DNA of 64,000 nt from Siphonodentalium dalli (lineage: Eukaryota > Mollusca > Scaphopoda > Gadilida > Siphonodentaliidae), in contig CP136069.1 of NCBI GenBank assembly GCA_032622095.1, positions 106,544,278 to 106,608,277 of the forward strand. Reading direction: 5' to 3'. This document shows positions 46,861-62,650 of the stretch, in pieces (position 1 is the first letter of the stretch; the number at the start of each line of letters is the position of its first letter). The position numbers and the translations under genes are program-made. The notes beneath the pieces are model-generated. The model saw only the letters and a list, made by a program, of their open reading frames with translations. It ran no database searches and had not been told where the DNA came from.

Positions 46861-49800
46861 TATCCCCACCACACACATATATAGGTATCACCACCACATA
46901 CATATATAGGTATCCCCACCACATACATATATAGGTATCCCCACCACATAAATATATAGGTATCCCCACCACACACATATATAGGTATCCCACCACACAC
47001 ATCTTTAGGTATCCCCACCACATACATATATAGGTATCCCCACCACACACATTTATAGGTATCCCCGCCACATACATATATAGGTATCACCACCACACAC
47101 ATATATAGGTCTCCCCACCACATACGTCTATAGGTATCCCGACCACACACATCTATAGGTATCCCCACCACACACATATATAGGTATCCCCACCATACAC
47201 ATATATAGGTATCCCTACCACATACATATATAGGTATCACAACCACACACATATTGGTATCCCCACCACATACATATAGGTATCCCCGCCACATACATAT
47301 AGGTATCCCCACCACACACACATATATAGGTCTCCCCAACCACAAGCATATATAGATATCCCCGCCACACACATATATAGGTATCCCCGCAACACACATA
47401 TATAGGTATCCCCACCACACACATATATAGGTATCCCCGCCACACACATTTATAGGTATCCCCGCCACATACATATATAGGTATCACCACCACACACATA
47501 TATAGGTCACAACCACACACATATAGGTATCCCCACCACATACATATAGGTATCCCCGCCACATACATATAGGTATCCCCACCACACACACATATATAGG
47601 TCTCCCCACCACAAGCATATATAGGTATCCCCGCCACACACATATATAGGTATCCCCGCCACACACATATATAGGTATCCCCACCACACACATATATAGG
47701 TATTCCCGCCACATACATATATAGGTCTCCCCGCCACATACATATATAGGTATCCCCACCACACATCTATAGGTATCCCCACCACACACATATATTGGTC
47801 TCCCCACCATACACATATATAGGTATTCCCGCCACATACATATATAGGTCTCCCCGCCACATACATATATAGGTATCCCCACCACACATCTATAGGTATC
47901 CCGACCACACACATATATTGGTCTCCTCACCACACACATATATAGGTAGCCCTGCCACATACATCTATAGGTAGCCCCACCACATACATATATAGGTATC
48001 CCTACCACACACATATATAGGTATCCCCACCACACACATCTATAGGTATCCCCACCACACACATCTATAGGTATTCCCACCACACACATCTAAAGGTATC
48101 CCCACCATATACATATATAGGTATCCCCACCACACATATATAGGTATCCCCACCACATACATATATAGGTATCCCCACCACATACATATATAGGTCTCCA
48201 CGCCACATACATCCATAGGTCTCCCCACCACATACATATATAGGTATCACCACCACATACATCTATAGGTATTCCCACCACACACATCTATAGGTACCCC
48301 CTCCACACACATATATAGGTATCACCACCACACACATATATAGGTATCCCCACCACACACATATATAGGTATCCCCACCACACACATCTATAGGTATCCC
48401 CACCACATACATATATAGGTATCCCCACCACACACATTTATAGGTATCACCGCCACATACATATATAGGTATCACCACCACACACATATATAGGTCTCCC
48501 CACCACATACGTCTATAGGTATCCCGACCACACACATCTATAGGTATCCCCACCACACACATATATAGGTATCCCCACCATACACATATATAGGTATCCC
48601 CACCACATACATATATAGGTATCCCAACCACACACATATATAGGTATCCCTACCACATACATATATAGGTATCACAACCACACACATATTGGTATCCCCA
48701 CCACATACATATAGGTATCCCCGCCACATACATATAGGTATCCCCACCACACACACATATATAGGTCTCCCCAACCACAAGCATATATAGGTATCCCCGC
48801 CACACACATATATAGGTATCCCCGCCACACACATATATAGGTATCCCCACCACACACATATATATGTATTCCCGCCACACACATTTATAGGTATCCCCGC
48901 CACATACATATATAGGTATCACCACCACACACATATATAGGTCACAACCACACACATATAGGTATCCCCACCACATACATATAGATATCCCCGCCACATA
49001 CATATAGGTATCCCCACCACACACACATATATAGGTCTCCCCACCACAAGCATATATAGGTATCCCCGCCACACATATATAGGTATCCCCGCCACACACA
49101 TATATAGGTATCCCCACCACACACATATATAGGTATTCCCGCCACATACATATATAGGTCTCACCGCCACATACATATATAGGTATCCCCACCACACATC
49201 TATAGGTATCCCCACCACACACATATATTGGTCTCCCCACCATACACATATATAGGTATTCCCGCCACATACATATATAGGTCTCCCCGCCACATACATA
49301 TATAGGTATCCCCACCACACATCTATAGGTATCCCCACCACACACATATATTGGTCTCCTCACCACACACATATATAGGTAGCCCTGCCACATACATCTA
49401 TAGGTAGCCCCACCACATACATATATAGGTATCCCTACCACACACATATATAGGTATCCCCACCACACACATCTATAGGTATCCCCACCACACACATCTA
49501 TAGGTATTCCCACCACACACATCTAAAGGTATCCCCACCACATAAATATGTAGGTATCCCCACCATATACATATATAGGTATCCCCACCACACACATTTA
49601 TAGGTATCCCCGCCACATACATATATAGGTATCACCACCACACACATATATAGGTCTCCCCACCACATACGTCTATAGGTATCCCGACCACACACATCTA
49701 TAGGTATCCCCACCACACACATATATAGGTATCCCCACCATACACATATATAGGTATCCCCACCACATACATATATAGGTATCCCAACCACACACATATA

Positions 49801-52800
49801 TAGGTATCCCTACCACATACATATATAGGTATCACAACCACACACATATTGGTATCCCCACCACATACATATAGGTATCCCCGCCACATACATATAGGTA
49901 TCCCCACCACACACACATATATAGGTCTCCCCAACCACAAGCATATATAGGTATCCCCGCCACACACATATATAGGTATCCCCGCAACACACATATATAG
50001 GTATCCCCACCACACACATATATAGGTATCCCCGCCACACACATTTATAGGTATCCCCGCCACATACATATATAGGTATCACCACCACACACATATATAG
50101 GTCACAACCACACACATATAGGTATCCCCACCACATACATATAGGTATCCCCGCCACATACATATAGGTATCCCCACCACACACACATATATAGGTCTCC
50201 CCACCACAAGCATATATAGGTATCCCCGCCACACACATATATAGGTATCCCCGCCACACACATATATAGGTATCCCCACCACACACATATATAGGTATTC
50301 CCGCCACATACATATATAGGTCTCCCCGCCACATACATATATAGGTATCCCCACCACACATCTATAGGTATCCCCACCACACACATATATTGGTCTCCCC
50401 ACCATACACATATATAGGTATTCCCGCCACATACATATATAGGTCTCCCCGCCACATACATATATAGGTATCCCCACCACACATCTATAGGTATCCCGAC
50501 CACACACATATATTGGTCTCCTCACCACACACATATATAGGTAGCCCTGCCACATACATCTATAGGTAGCCCCACCACATACATATATAGGTATCCCTAC
50601 CACACACATATATAGGTATCCCCACCACACACATCTATAGGTATCCCCACCACACACATCTATAGGTATTCCCACCACACACATCTAAAGGTATCCCCAC
50701 CATATACATATATAGGTATCCCCACCACACATATATAGGTATCCCCACCACATACATATATAGGTATCCCCACCACATACATATATAGGTCTCCACGCCA
50801 CATACATCCATAGGTCTCCCCACCACATACATATATAGGTATCACCACCACATACATCTATAGGTATTCCCACCACACACATCTATAGGTACCCCCTCCA
50901 CACACATATATAGGTATCACCACCACACACATATATAGGTATCCCCACCACACACATATATAGGTATCCCCACCACACACATCTATAGGTATCCCCACCA
51001 CATACATATATAGGTATCCCCACCACACACATTTATAGGTATCACCGCCACATACATATATAGGTATCACCACCACACACATATATAGGTCTCCCCACCA
51101 CATACGTCTATAGGTATCCCGACCACACACATCTATAGGTATCCCCACCACACACATATATAGGTATCCCCACCATACACATATATAGGTATCCCCACCA
51201 CATACATATATAGGTATCCCAACCACACACATATATAGGTATCCCTACCACATACATATATAGGTATCACAACCACACACATATTGGTATCCCCACCACA
51301 TACATATAGGTATCCCCGCCACATACATATAGGTATCCCCACCACACACACATATATAGGTCTCCCCAACCACAAGCATATATAGGTATCCCCGCCACAC
51401 ACATATATAGGTATCCCCGCCACACACATATATAGGTATCCCCACCACACACATATATATGTATTCCCGCCACACACATTTATAGGTATCCCCGCCACAT
51501 ACATATATAGGTATCACCACCACACACATATATAGGTCACAACCACACACATATAGGTATCCCCACCACATACATATAGGTATCCCCGCCACATACATAT
51601 AGGTATCCCCACCACACACACATATATAGGTCTCCCCACCACAAGCATATATAGGTATCCCCGCCACACACATATATAGGTATCCCCGCCACACACATAT
51701 ATAGGTATCCCCACCACACACATATATAGGTATTCCCGCCACATACATATATAGGTCTCACCGCCACATACATATATAGGTATCCCCACCACACATCTAT
51801 AGGTATCCCCACCACACACATATATTGGTCTCCCCACCATACACATATATAGGTATTCCCGCCACATACATATATAGGTCTCCCCGCCACATACATATAT
51901 AGGTATCCCCACCACACATCTATAGGTATCCCCACCACACACATATATTGGTCTCCTCACCACACACATATATAGGTAGCCCTGCCACATACATCTATAG
52001 GTAGCCCCACCACATACATATATAGGTATCCCTACCACACACATATATAGGTATCCCCACCACACACATCTATAGGTATCCCCACCACACACATCTATAG
52101 GTATTCCCACCACACACATCTAAAGGTATCCCCACCACATAAATATGTAGGTATCCCCACCATATACATATATAGGTATCCCCACCACACACATATATAG
52201 GTATCCCCACCACATACATATATAGGTCTCCACGCCACATACATCCATAGGTCTCCCCACCACATACATATATAGGTATCACCACCACATACATCTATAG
52301 GTATCCCCACCACACACATCTATAGGTACCCCCTCCACACACATATATAGGTATCACCACCACACACATATATAGGTATCCCCACCACACACATATATAG
52401 GTATCCCCAGCACACACATCTATAGGTATCCCCACCACATACATATATAGGTATCCCCACCACACACATTTATAGGTATCACCGCCACATACATATATAG
52501 GTATCACCACCACACACATATATAGGTCTCCCCACCACATACGTCTATAGGTATCCCGACCACACACATCTATAGGTATCCCCACCACACACATATATAG
52601 GTATCCCCACCATACACATATATAGGTATCCCCACCACATACATATATAGGTATCCCAACCACACACATATATAGGTATCCCTACCACATACATATATAG
52701 GTATCACAACCACACACATATTGGTATCCCCACCACATACATATAGGTATCCCCGCCACATACATATAGGTATCCCCACCACACACACATATATAGGTCT

Positions 52801-55800
52801 CCCCAACCACAAGCATATATAGGTATCCCCGCCACACACATATATAGGTATCCCCGCCACACACATATATAGGTATCCCCACCACACACATATATAGGTA
52901 TCCCCGCCACACACATTTATAGGTATCCCCGCCACATACATATATAGGTATCACCACCACACACATATATAGGTCACAACCACACACATATAGGTATCTC
53001 CACCACATACATATAGGTATCCCCGCCACATACATATAGGTATCCCCACCACACACACATATATAGGTCTCCCCACCACAAGCATATATAGGTATCCCCG
53101 CCACACACATATATAGGTATCCCCGCCACACACATATATAGGTATCCCCACCACACACATATATAGGTATTCCCGCCACATACATATATAGGTCTCCCCG
53201 CCACATACATATATAGGTATCCCCACCACACATCTATAGGTATCCCCACCACACACATATATTGGTCTCCCCACCATACACATATATAGGTATTCCCGCC
53301 ACATACATATATAGGTCTCCCCGCCACATACATATATAGGTATCCCCACCACACATCTATAGGTATCCCCACCACACACATATATTGGTCTCCTCACCAC
53401 ACACATATATAGGTATTCCCACCACACACATCTAAAGGTATCCCCACCACATAAATATGTAGGTATCCCCACCATATACATATATAGGTATCCCCACCAC
53501 ACACATATATAGGTATCCCCACCACACACATATATAGGTCTCCCCACCACACACATATATAGGTATTCCCACCACACACATCTAAAGGTATCCCCACCAC
53601 ATAAATATGTAGGTATCCCCACCACATACATATATAGGTATCCCCGCCACACACATATATAGGTCTCCCCACCACACACATATATAGGTCTCCCCACCAC
53701 AAGCATATATAGGTATCCCCGCCACACACATATATAGGTATCCCCACCACACACATATATAGGTATCCCCGCCACATACATATGTAGGTCTCCCCGCCAC
53801 ATACATATATAGGTATCCCCACCACACATCTATAGGTATCCCCACCACACACATATATTGGTCTCCCCGCCACACACATATATAGGTATCCCCGCCACAT
53901 ACATATATAGGTCTCCCCGCCACATACATATATAGGTATCCCCACCACACATATATAGGTATCCCCACCACACACATATATAGGTATCATCACCCCACAC
54001 ATATATAAGTCTCCCCGCCACATACATCTATAGGTCTCCCCACCACATACATATATAGGTATCACTACCACATACATATATAGGTATCCCGACCACATAC
54101 ATATATAGGTATCCCCACCACACAAATATATAGGTAACCCCGCCACACACATATATAGGTATCCCTACCACATACATATATATGTATCCTCACCACACAC
54201 ATATATAGGTCTCCACGCCACATACATCCATAGGTCTCCCCACCACACACATATATAGGTATCACCACTACATACATGTATAGGTATCCCCACCACATAC
54301 ATATATAGGTATCCCTACCACACACATATATAGGTATCCCCGCCACATACATATATAGGTATCCCCACCACACATCTATAGGTATCCCCACCACACACAT
54401 ATATTGGTCTCCCCACCATACACATATATAGGTATTCCCGCCACATACATATATAGGTCTCCCCGCCACATACATATATAGGTATCCCCACCACACATCT
54501 ATAGGTATCCCCACCACACACATATATTGGTCTCCTCACCACACACATATATAGGTAGCCCTGCCACATACATCTATAGGTAGCCCCACCACATACATAT
54601 ATAGGTATCCCTACCACACACATATATATGTATCCCCACCACACACATCTATAGGTATCCCCACCACACACATATATAGGTATTCCCACCACACACATCT
54701 AAATGTATCCCCACCATATACATATATAGGTATCCCCACCACACACATATATAGGTATCCCCACCACATACATATATAGGTATCCCCACCACATACATAT
54801 ATAGGTCTCCACGCCACATACATCCATAGGTCTCCCCACCACATACATATATAGGTATCACCACCACATACATCTATAGGTATCCCCACCACACACATCT
54901 ATAGGTACCCCCTCCACACACATATATAGGTATCACCACCACACACATATATAGGTATCCCCACCACACACATATATAGGTATCCCCACCACACACATCT
55001 ATAGGTATCCCCACCACATACATATATAGGTATCCCCACCACACACATTTATAGGTATCACCGCCACATACATATATAGGTATCACCACCACACACATAT
55101 ATAGGTCTCCCCACCACATACGTCTATAGGTATCCCGACCACACACATCTATAGGTATCCCCACCACACACATATATAGGTATCCCCACCATACACATAT
55201 ATAGGTATCCCCACCACATACATATATAGGTATCCCAACCACACACATATATAGGTATCCCTACCACATACATATATAGGTATCACAACCACACACATAT
55301 TGGTATCCCCACCACATACATATAGGTATCCCCGCCACATACATATAGGTATCCCCACCACACACACATATATAGGTCTCCCCAACCACAAGCATATATA
55401 GGTATCCCCGCCACACACATATATAGGTATCCCCGCCACACACATATATAGGTATCCCCACCACACACATATATATGTATTCCCGCCACACACATTTATA
55501 GGTATCCCCGCCACATACATATATAGGTATCACCACCACACACATATATAGGTCACAACCACACACATATAGGTATCCCCACCACATACATATAGGTATC
55601 CCCGCCACATACATATAGGTATCCCCACCACACACACATATATAGGTCTCCCCACCACAAGCATATATAGGTATCCCCGCCACACACATATATAGGTATC
55701 CCCGCCACACACATATATAGGTATCCCCACCACACACATATATAGGTATTCCCGCCACATACATATATAGGTCTCCCCGCCACATACATATATAGGTATC

Positions 55801-57800
55801 CCCACCACACATCTATAGGTATCCCCACCACACACATATATTGGTCTCCCCACCATACACATATATAGGTATTCCCGCCACATACATATATAGGTCTCCC
55901 CGCCACATACATATATAGGTATCCCCACCACACATCTATAGGTATCCCCACCACACACATATATTGGTCTCCTCACCACACACATATATAGGTAGCCCTG
56001 CCACATACATCTATAGGTAGCCCCACCACATACATATATAGGTATCCCTACCACACACATATATAGGTATCCCCACCACACACATCTATAGGTATCCCCA
56101 CCACACACATCTATAGGTATTCCCACCACACACATCTAAAGGTATCCCCACCACATAAATATGTAGGTATCCCCACCATATACATATATAGGTATCCCCA
56201 CCACACACATATATAGGTATCCCCACCACATACATATATAGGTCTCCACGCCACATACATCCATAGGTCTCCCCACCACATACATATATAGGTATCACCA
56301 CCACATACATCTATAGGTATCCCCACCACACACATCTATAGGTACCCCCTCCACACACATATATAGGTATCACCACCACACACATATATAGGTATCCCCA
56401 CCACACACATATATAGGTATCCCCACCACACACATCTATAGGTATCCCCACCACATACATATATAGGTATCCCCACCACACACATTTATAGGTATCACCG
56501 CCACATACATATATAGGTATCACCACCACACACATATATAGGTCTCCCCACCACATACGTCTATAGGTATCCCGACCACACACATCTATAGGTATCCCCA
56601 CCACACACATATATAGGTATCCCCACCATACACATATATAGGTATCCCCACCACATACATATAGAGGTATCCCAACCACACACATATATAGGTATCCCTA
56701 CCACATACATATATAGGTATCACAACCACACACATATTGGTATCCCCACCACATACAAGTAGGTATCCCCGCCACATACATATAGGTATCCCCACCACAC
56801 ACACATATATAGGTCTCCCCAACCACAAGCATATATAGGTATCCCCGCCACACACATATATAGGTATCCCCGCCACACACATATATAGGTATCCCCACCA
56901 CACACATATATAGGTATCCCCGCCACACACATTTATAGGTATCCCCGCCACATACATATATAGGTATCACCACCACACACATATATAGGTCACAACCACA
57001 CACATATAGGTATCCCCACCACATACATATAGGTATCCCCGCCACATACATATAGGTAACCCCACCACACACACATATATAGGTCTCCCCACCACAAGCA
57101 TATATAGGTATCCCCGCCACACACATATATAGGTATCCCCGCCACACACATATATAGGTATCCCCACCACACACATATATAGGTATTCCCGCCACATACA
57201 TATATAGGTCTCCCCGCCACATACATATATAGGTATCCCCACCACACATCTATAGGTATCCCCACCACACACATATATTATCTCCCCACCATACACATAT
57301 ATAGGTATTCCCGCCACATACATATATAGGTCTCCCCGCCACATACATATATAGGTATCCCCACCACACATCTATAGGTATCCCCACCACACACATATAT
57401 TGGTCTCCTCGCCACACACATATATAGGTAGCCCTGCCACATACATCTATAGGTAGCCCCACCACATACATATATAGGTATCCCTACCACACACATATAT
57501 AGGTATCCCCACCACACACATCTATAGGTATCCCCACCACACACATCTATAGGTATTCCCACCACACACATCTAAAGGTATCCCCACCACATAAATATGT
57601 AGGTATCCCCACCATATACATATATAGGTATCCCCACCACACACATATATAGGTATCCCCACCACATACATATATAGGTCTCCACGCCACATACATCCAT
57701 AGGTCTCCCCACCACATACATATATAGGTATCACCACCACATACATCTATAGGTATCCCCACCACACACATCTATAGGTACCCCCTCCACACACATATAT
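46860..57800. repeat. Expanded run of the 1,437-bp higher-order repeat
   Basis: The GGTACCCCCTCC marker occurs at 48,293, 50,888, 52,325, 54,904, 56,341 and 57,777. The spacings are 2,595, 1,437, 2,579, 1,437 and 1,436 bp. The 2,595-bp spacing reflects one normal copy plus a shortened copy of about 1,158 bp that lost the marker-bearing part near 49,575. The 2,579-bp spacing reflects a rearranged copy at about 53.4-54.6 kb. This is the most amplified and most homogeneous part of the array. No coding features. Confidence 0.88.
53411..53710. repeat. 150-bp local duplication inside a rearranged HOR copy
   Basis: The series GGTATTCCC, CATCTAAAGG, CATAAATATGTAGG begins at 53,411 and again at 53,561, exactly six basic units later. 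In ordinary HOR copies it occurs once. The following 1.2 kb joins HOR parts in an order not seen elsewhere, for example a GGTATCATCACCCCAC unit at about 53,985. Confidence 0.75.
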
Positions 57801-60800
57801 AGGTATCACCACCACACACATATATAGGTATCACTACCACATACATATATAGGTATCCCAGCCACACACATCTATAGGTATCCCCACCACATACTTATAT
57901 AGGTATCCCCGCCACACACATATATAGGTATCCCCACCACACACATATATAGGTATACTCGCCACACAAATATATAGGTATCACCACCACACATATATAT
58001 AGGTATCCCCACCACATACATATATAGGTATCCACACCACACATATATATAGGTATCCCCACCACACATATATATAGGTATCCCCACCACATACATATAT
58101 AGGTATCCCCAACACACACATCTATAGGTATCCCCAGCACATACATATATAGGTATCACCGCCACACACATATATAGGTATCCCCACCATATACATATAT
58201 AGGTCTCCACGCCACATACATCCATAGGTCTCCCCACCACATACATATATAGGTATCACCACCACATACATATATAGGTATCCCCACCACATACATATAT
58301 AGGTATCCCTACCACACACATATATATGTATCCCCACCACACACATATATAGGTATCCCCACCACACACATATACAGGTATCCCCACCACATACATATAG
58401 AGGTATCACCACCACACACATCTATATGTATCCCCACCACATACATATATGTATACCCGCCACATACATATAGGTATCCCCACACACACACATATATAGG
58501 TCTCCCCACCACAAACATATATAGGTATCCCCGCCACACACATATATAGGTATCCCCGCCACACACATATATAGATATCCCCACCACACACATATATAGG
58601 TATCCCCGCCACATACATATATAGGTCTCCCCGCCACATACATATATAGGTATCCCCACCACACATCTATAGGTATCCCCACCACACACATATATTGGTC
58701 TCCCCACCACACACATATATAGGTATCCCCGCCACATACATATATAGGTCTCCCGCCACATACATATATAGGTATCCCCACCACACATCTATAGGTATCC
58801 CCACCACATACATATATTGGTCTCCTCACCACACACATATATAGGTATCCCTGCCACATACATCTATCGGTCTCCCCACCACACACATATATAGGTATCA
58901 TCACCACACACATATATAGGTATCCCCGCCACATACATCTATAGGTCTCCCCACCACATACATATATAGGTATCACCACCACATACATATATAGGTATCC
59001 CCACCACATACATATATAGGTATCCCCACCACATACATCTATAGGTATCCCCACCACATACATATATAGGTATCCCCACCACATACATATATATATATCC
59101 CCACCACATACATATATAGGTATCCCCACCACATACATCTATTGGTATCACCGCCACATACTTCTATAGGTATCCCCACCACATACATCTATAGGTCTCC
59201 CGCCACACACATATATAGGTATCCCCACGACACACATATATAGGTATCACCACCACACACATATATAGGTATCCCCGCCAAATCCATATATAGGTATCCC
59301 CACCACACACATATATAGGTATCCTCACCACATACATATATAGGTATCCCCACCACATACATCTATAGGTATCCCAACCACACACATATATAGGTATCCC
59401 CACCACATACATTTATAGGTATCCCCACCACATACATAAATAGGTATCCCCACCACATACATATATATGTATCCCCACCAAACACATATATAGGTATCCC
59501 CACCCCATACATCTATATGTATCCCCACCACACACATATATAGGTATCCCCACCACATACATATATATGTATCCCCACCACACACACATATAGGTATCCC
59601 CACCACACACATCTATAGGTATCCCCACCACACACATCTATAGGTATCCCCACCACATAAATATGTAGGTATCCCCACCATATACATATATAGGTATACC
59701 CACCACACACATATATAGGTATCCCCACCACATACATATATAGGTCTCCACGCCACATACATCCATAGGTCTCCCCACCACATACATATATAGGTATCAC
59801 CACCACATACATATATAGGTATCCCCACCACATACATATATAGGTATCCCTACCACACACATATATAGGTATCCCCGCCACACACATATATAGGTATCCC
59901 CACCACATACATCTATAGGTATCCCCACCTCATACATATATAGGTATCTTCACCACACACATATATAGGTATCGCCACCACATACATATATAGGTATCAC
60001 CGCCACACACATATATAGGTATCCCCGCCACATATATATATAGATATCCCCACCACACACATATATATAGGTATCCCCGCCACAGACATATATAGGTATC
60101 CCCACAACACACATATATATAGGTATCCCCGCCACATACATATATAGGTCTCCCCACCACATACATCTATAGGTATCCCCACCATACACATCTATAGGTA
60201 TCCCCACCACACACATATATAGGTATCACCACCACATACATATATAGGTATCCCCACCACATACATATATAGGTATCCCTACCACATAAATATATAGGTA
60301 TCCCCAATACACACATCTATAGGTATCCCCACCACACACATCTATAGGTATTCCCACCACATACATATATAGGTATCCCCACCCCACACATTTATAGGTA
60401 TCCCCGCCACATACATATATAGGTATCACCACCACACACATATATAGGTCTCTCCACCACATACATCTATAGGTATCCCAACCACACACATTTATAGGTA
60501 TCCACACCACACACACATATAGGTCTCCCCACCACAAGCATATATAGGTATCCCCGCCACACACATATATAGGTATCCCCGCCACACACATATATAGGTA
60601 TCCCCACCACGCACATATATAGGTATCCCCGCCACATACATATATAGGTATCCCCACCACATACATATATAGGTATCCCCGCCACACACATATATAGCTA
60701 TTCCCACCACACACATATATAGGTATCACCACCACACACATATATAGGTATCCCCGCCACATACATATGTAGGTATCCCCACCACATACATATATAGGTA

Positions 60801-60900
60801 TCACCACCACACACATATATAGGTATCCCCACCACATACATATATAGGTATCCCATCACATACATATATAGGTATCCCCACCACATACATCTATTGGTAT
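57800..60900. repeat. Copy of the 42.6-45.7 kb block
   Basis: The segment follows the last HOR marker and matches the sequence after 42,550 at an offset of 15,204 bp through most of 58.3-59.6 kb and of about 15,055 bp near 60 kb. Shared units include CCCCAGCACATAC, GGTATACCCGCC, CCCCACACACACAC, CATCTATCGGTCTCC, CCCCACGACAC and CGCCAAATCC. One unit at about 59,088 reads TATATATATATCC, a local TA expansion. Satellite only. Confidence 0.75.
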
Positions 60901-62650
60901 CACCGCCACATACTTCTATAGGTATCCCCACCACATACATCTATAGGTCTCCCGCCACACACATATATAGGTATCCCCACGACACACATATATAGGTATC
61001 ACCACCACACACATATATAGGTATCCCCGCCAAATCCATATATAGGTATCCCCACCACACACATATATAGGTATCCTCACCACATACATATATAGGTATC
61101 CCCACCACATACATCTATAGGTATCCCAACCACACACATATATAGGTATCCCCACCACATACATTTATAGGTATCCCCACCACATACATAAATAGGTATC
61201 CCCACCACATACATATATATGTATCCCCACCAAACACATATATAGGTATCCCCACCCCATACATCTATATGTATCCCCACCACACACATATATAGGTATC
61301 CCCACCACATACATATATATGTATCCCCACCACACACACACATATAGGTATCCCCACCACACACATCTATAGGTATCCCCACCACACACATCTATAGGTA
61401 TCCCCACCACATAAATATGTAGGTATCCCCACCATATACATATATAGGTATACCCACCACACACATATATAGGTATCCCCACCACATACATATATAGGTC
61501 TCCACGCCACATACATCCATAGGTCTCCCCACCACATACATATATAGGTATCACCACCACATACATATATAGGTATCCCCACCACATACATATATAGGTA
61601 TCCCTACCACACACATATATAGGTATCCCCGCCACACACATATATAGGTATCCCCACCACATACATCTATAGGTATCCCCACCTCATACATATATAGGTA
61701 TCTTCACCACACACATATATAGGTATCGCCACCACATACATATATAGGTATCACCGCCACACACATATATAGGTATCCCCGCCACATATATATATAGATA
61801 TCCCCACCACACACATATATATAGGTATCCCCGCCACAGACATATATAGGTATCCCCACAACACACATATATATAGGTATCCCCGCCACATACATATATA
61901 GGTCTCCCCACCACATACATCTATAGGTATCCCCACCATACACATCTATAGGTATCCCCACCACACACATATATAGGTATCACCACCACATACATATATA
62001 GGTATCCCCACCACATACATATATAGGTATCCCTACCACATAAATATATAGGTATCCCCAATACACACATCTATAGGTATCCCCACCACACACATCTATA
62101 GGTATTCCCACCACATACATATATAGGTATCCCCACCCCACACATTTATAGGTATCCCCGCCACATACATATATAGGTATCACCACCACACACATATATA
62201 GGTCTCTCCACCACATACATCTATAGGTATCCCAACCACACACATTTATAGGTATCCACACCACACACACATATAGGTCTCCCCACCACAAGCATATATA
62301 GGTATCCCCGCCACACACATATATAGGTATCCCCGCCACACACATATATAGGTATCCCCACCACGCACATATATAGGTATCCCCGCCACATACATATATA
62401 GGTATCCCCACCACATACATATATAGGTATCCCCGCCACACACATATATAGCTATTCCCACCACACACATATATAGGTATCACCACCACACACATATATA
62501 GGTATCCCCGCCACATACATATGTAGGTATCCCCACCACATACATATATAGGTATCACCACCACACACATATATAGGTATCCCCACCACATACATATATA
62601 GGTATCCCATCACATACATATATAGGTATCCCCACCACATACATATATAG
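59120..62650. repeat. 1,754-bp tandem duplication at the right end of the array
   Basis: About 59,120-60,880 is followed by a near-identical copy at about 60,880-62,640. Offsets of 1,752-1,754 bp were read from several markers: the CATACTTCTATAGG unit at about 59,158 and 60,910, CACCTCATACAT, the GGTATCTTCACC unit, CCCCACCACGCAC, and TATAGCTATTCCC at about 60,695 and 62,450. A small length difference comes from an extra ACA at about 61,333 in the right copy. The right copy ends within about 40 bp of the array boundary. Confidence 0.88.
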
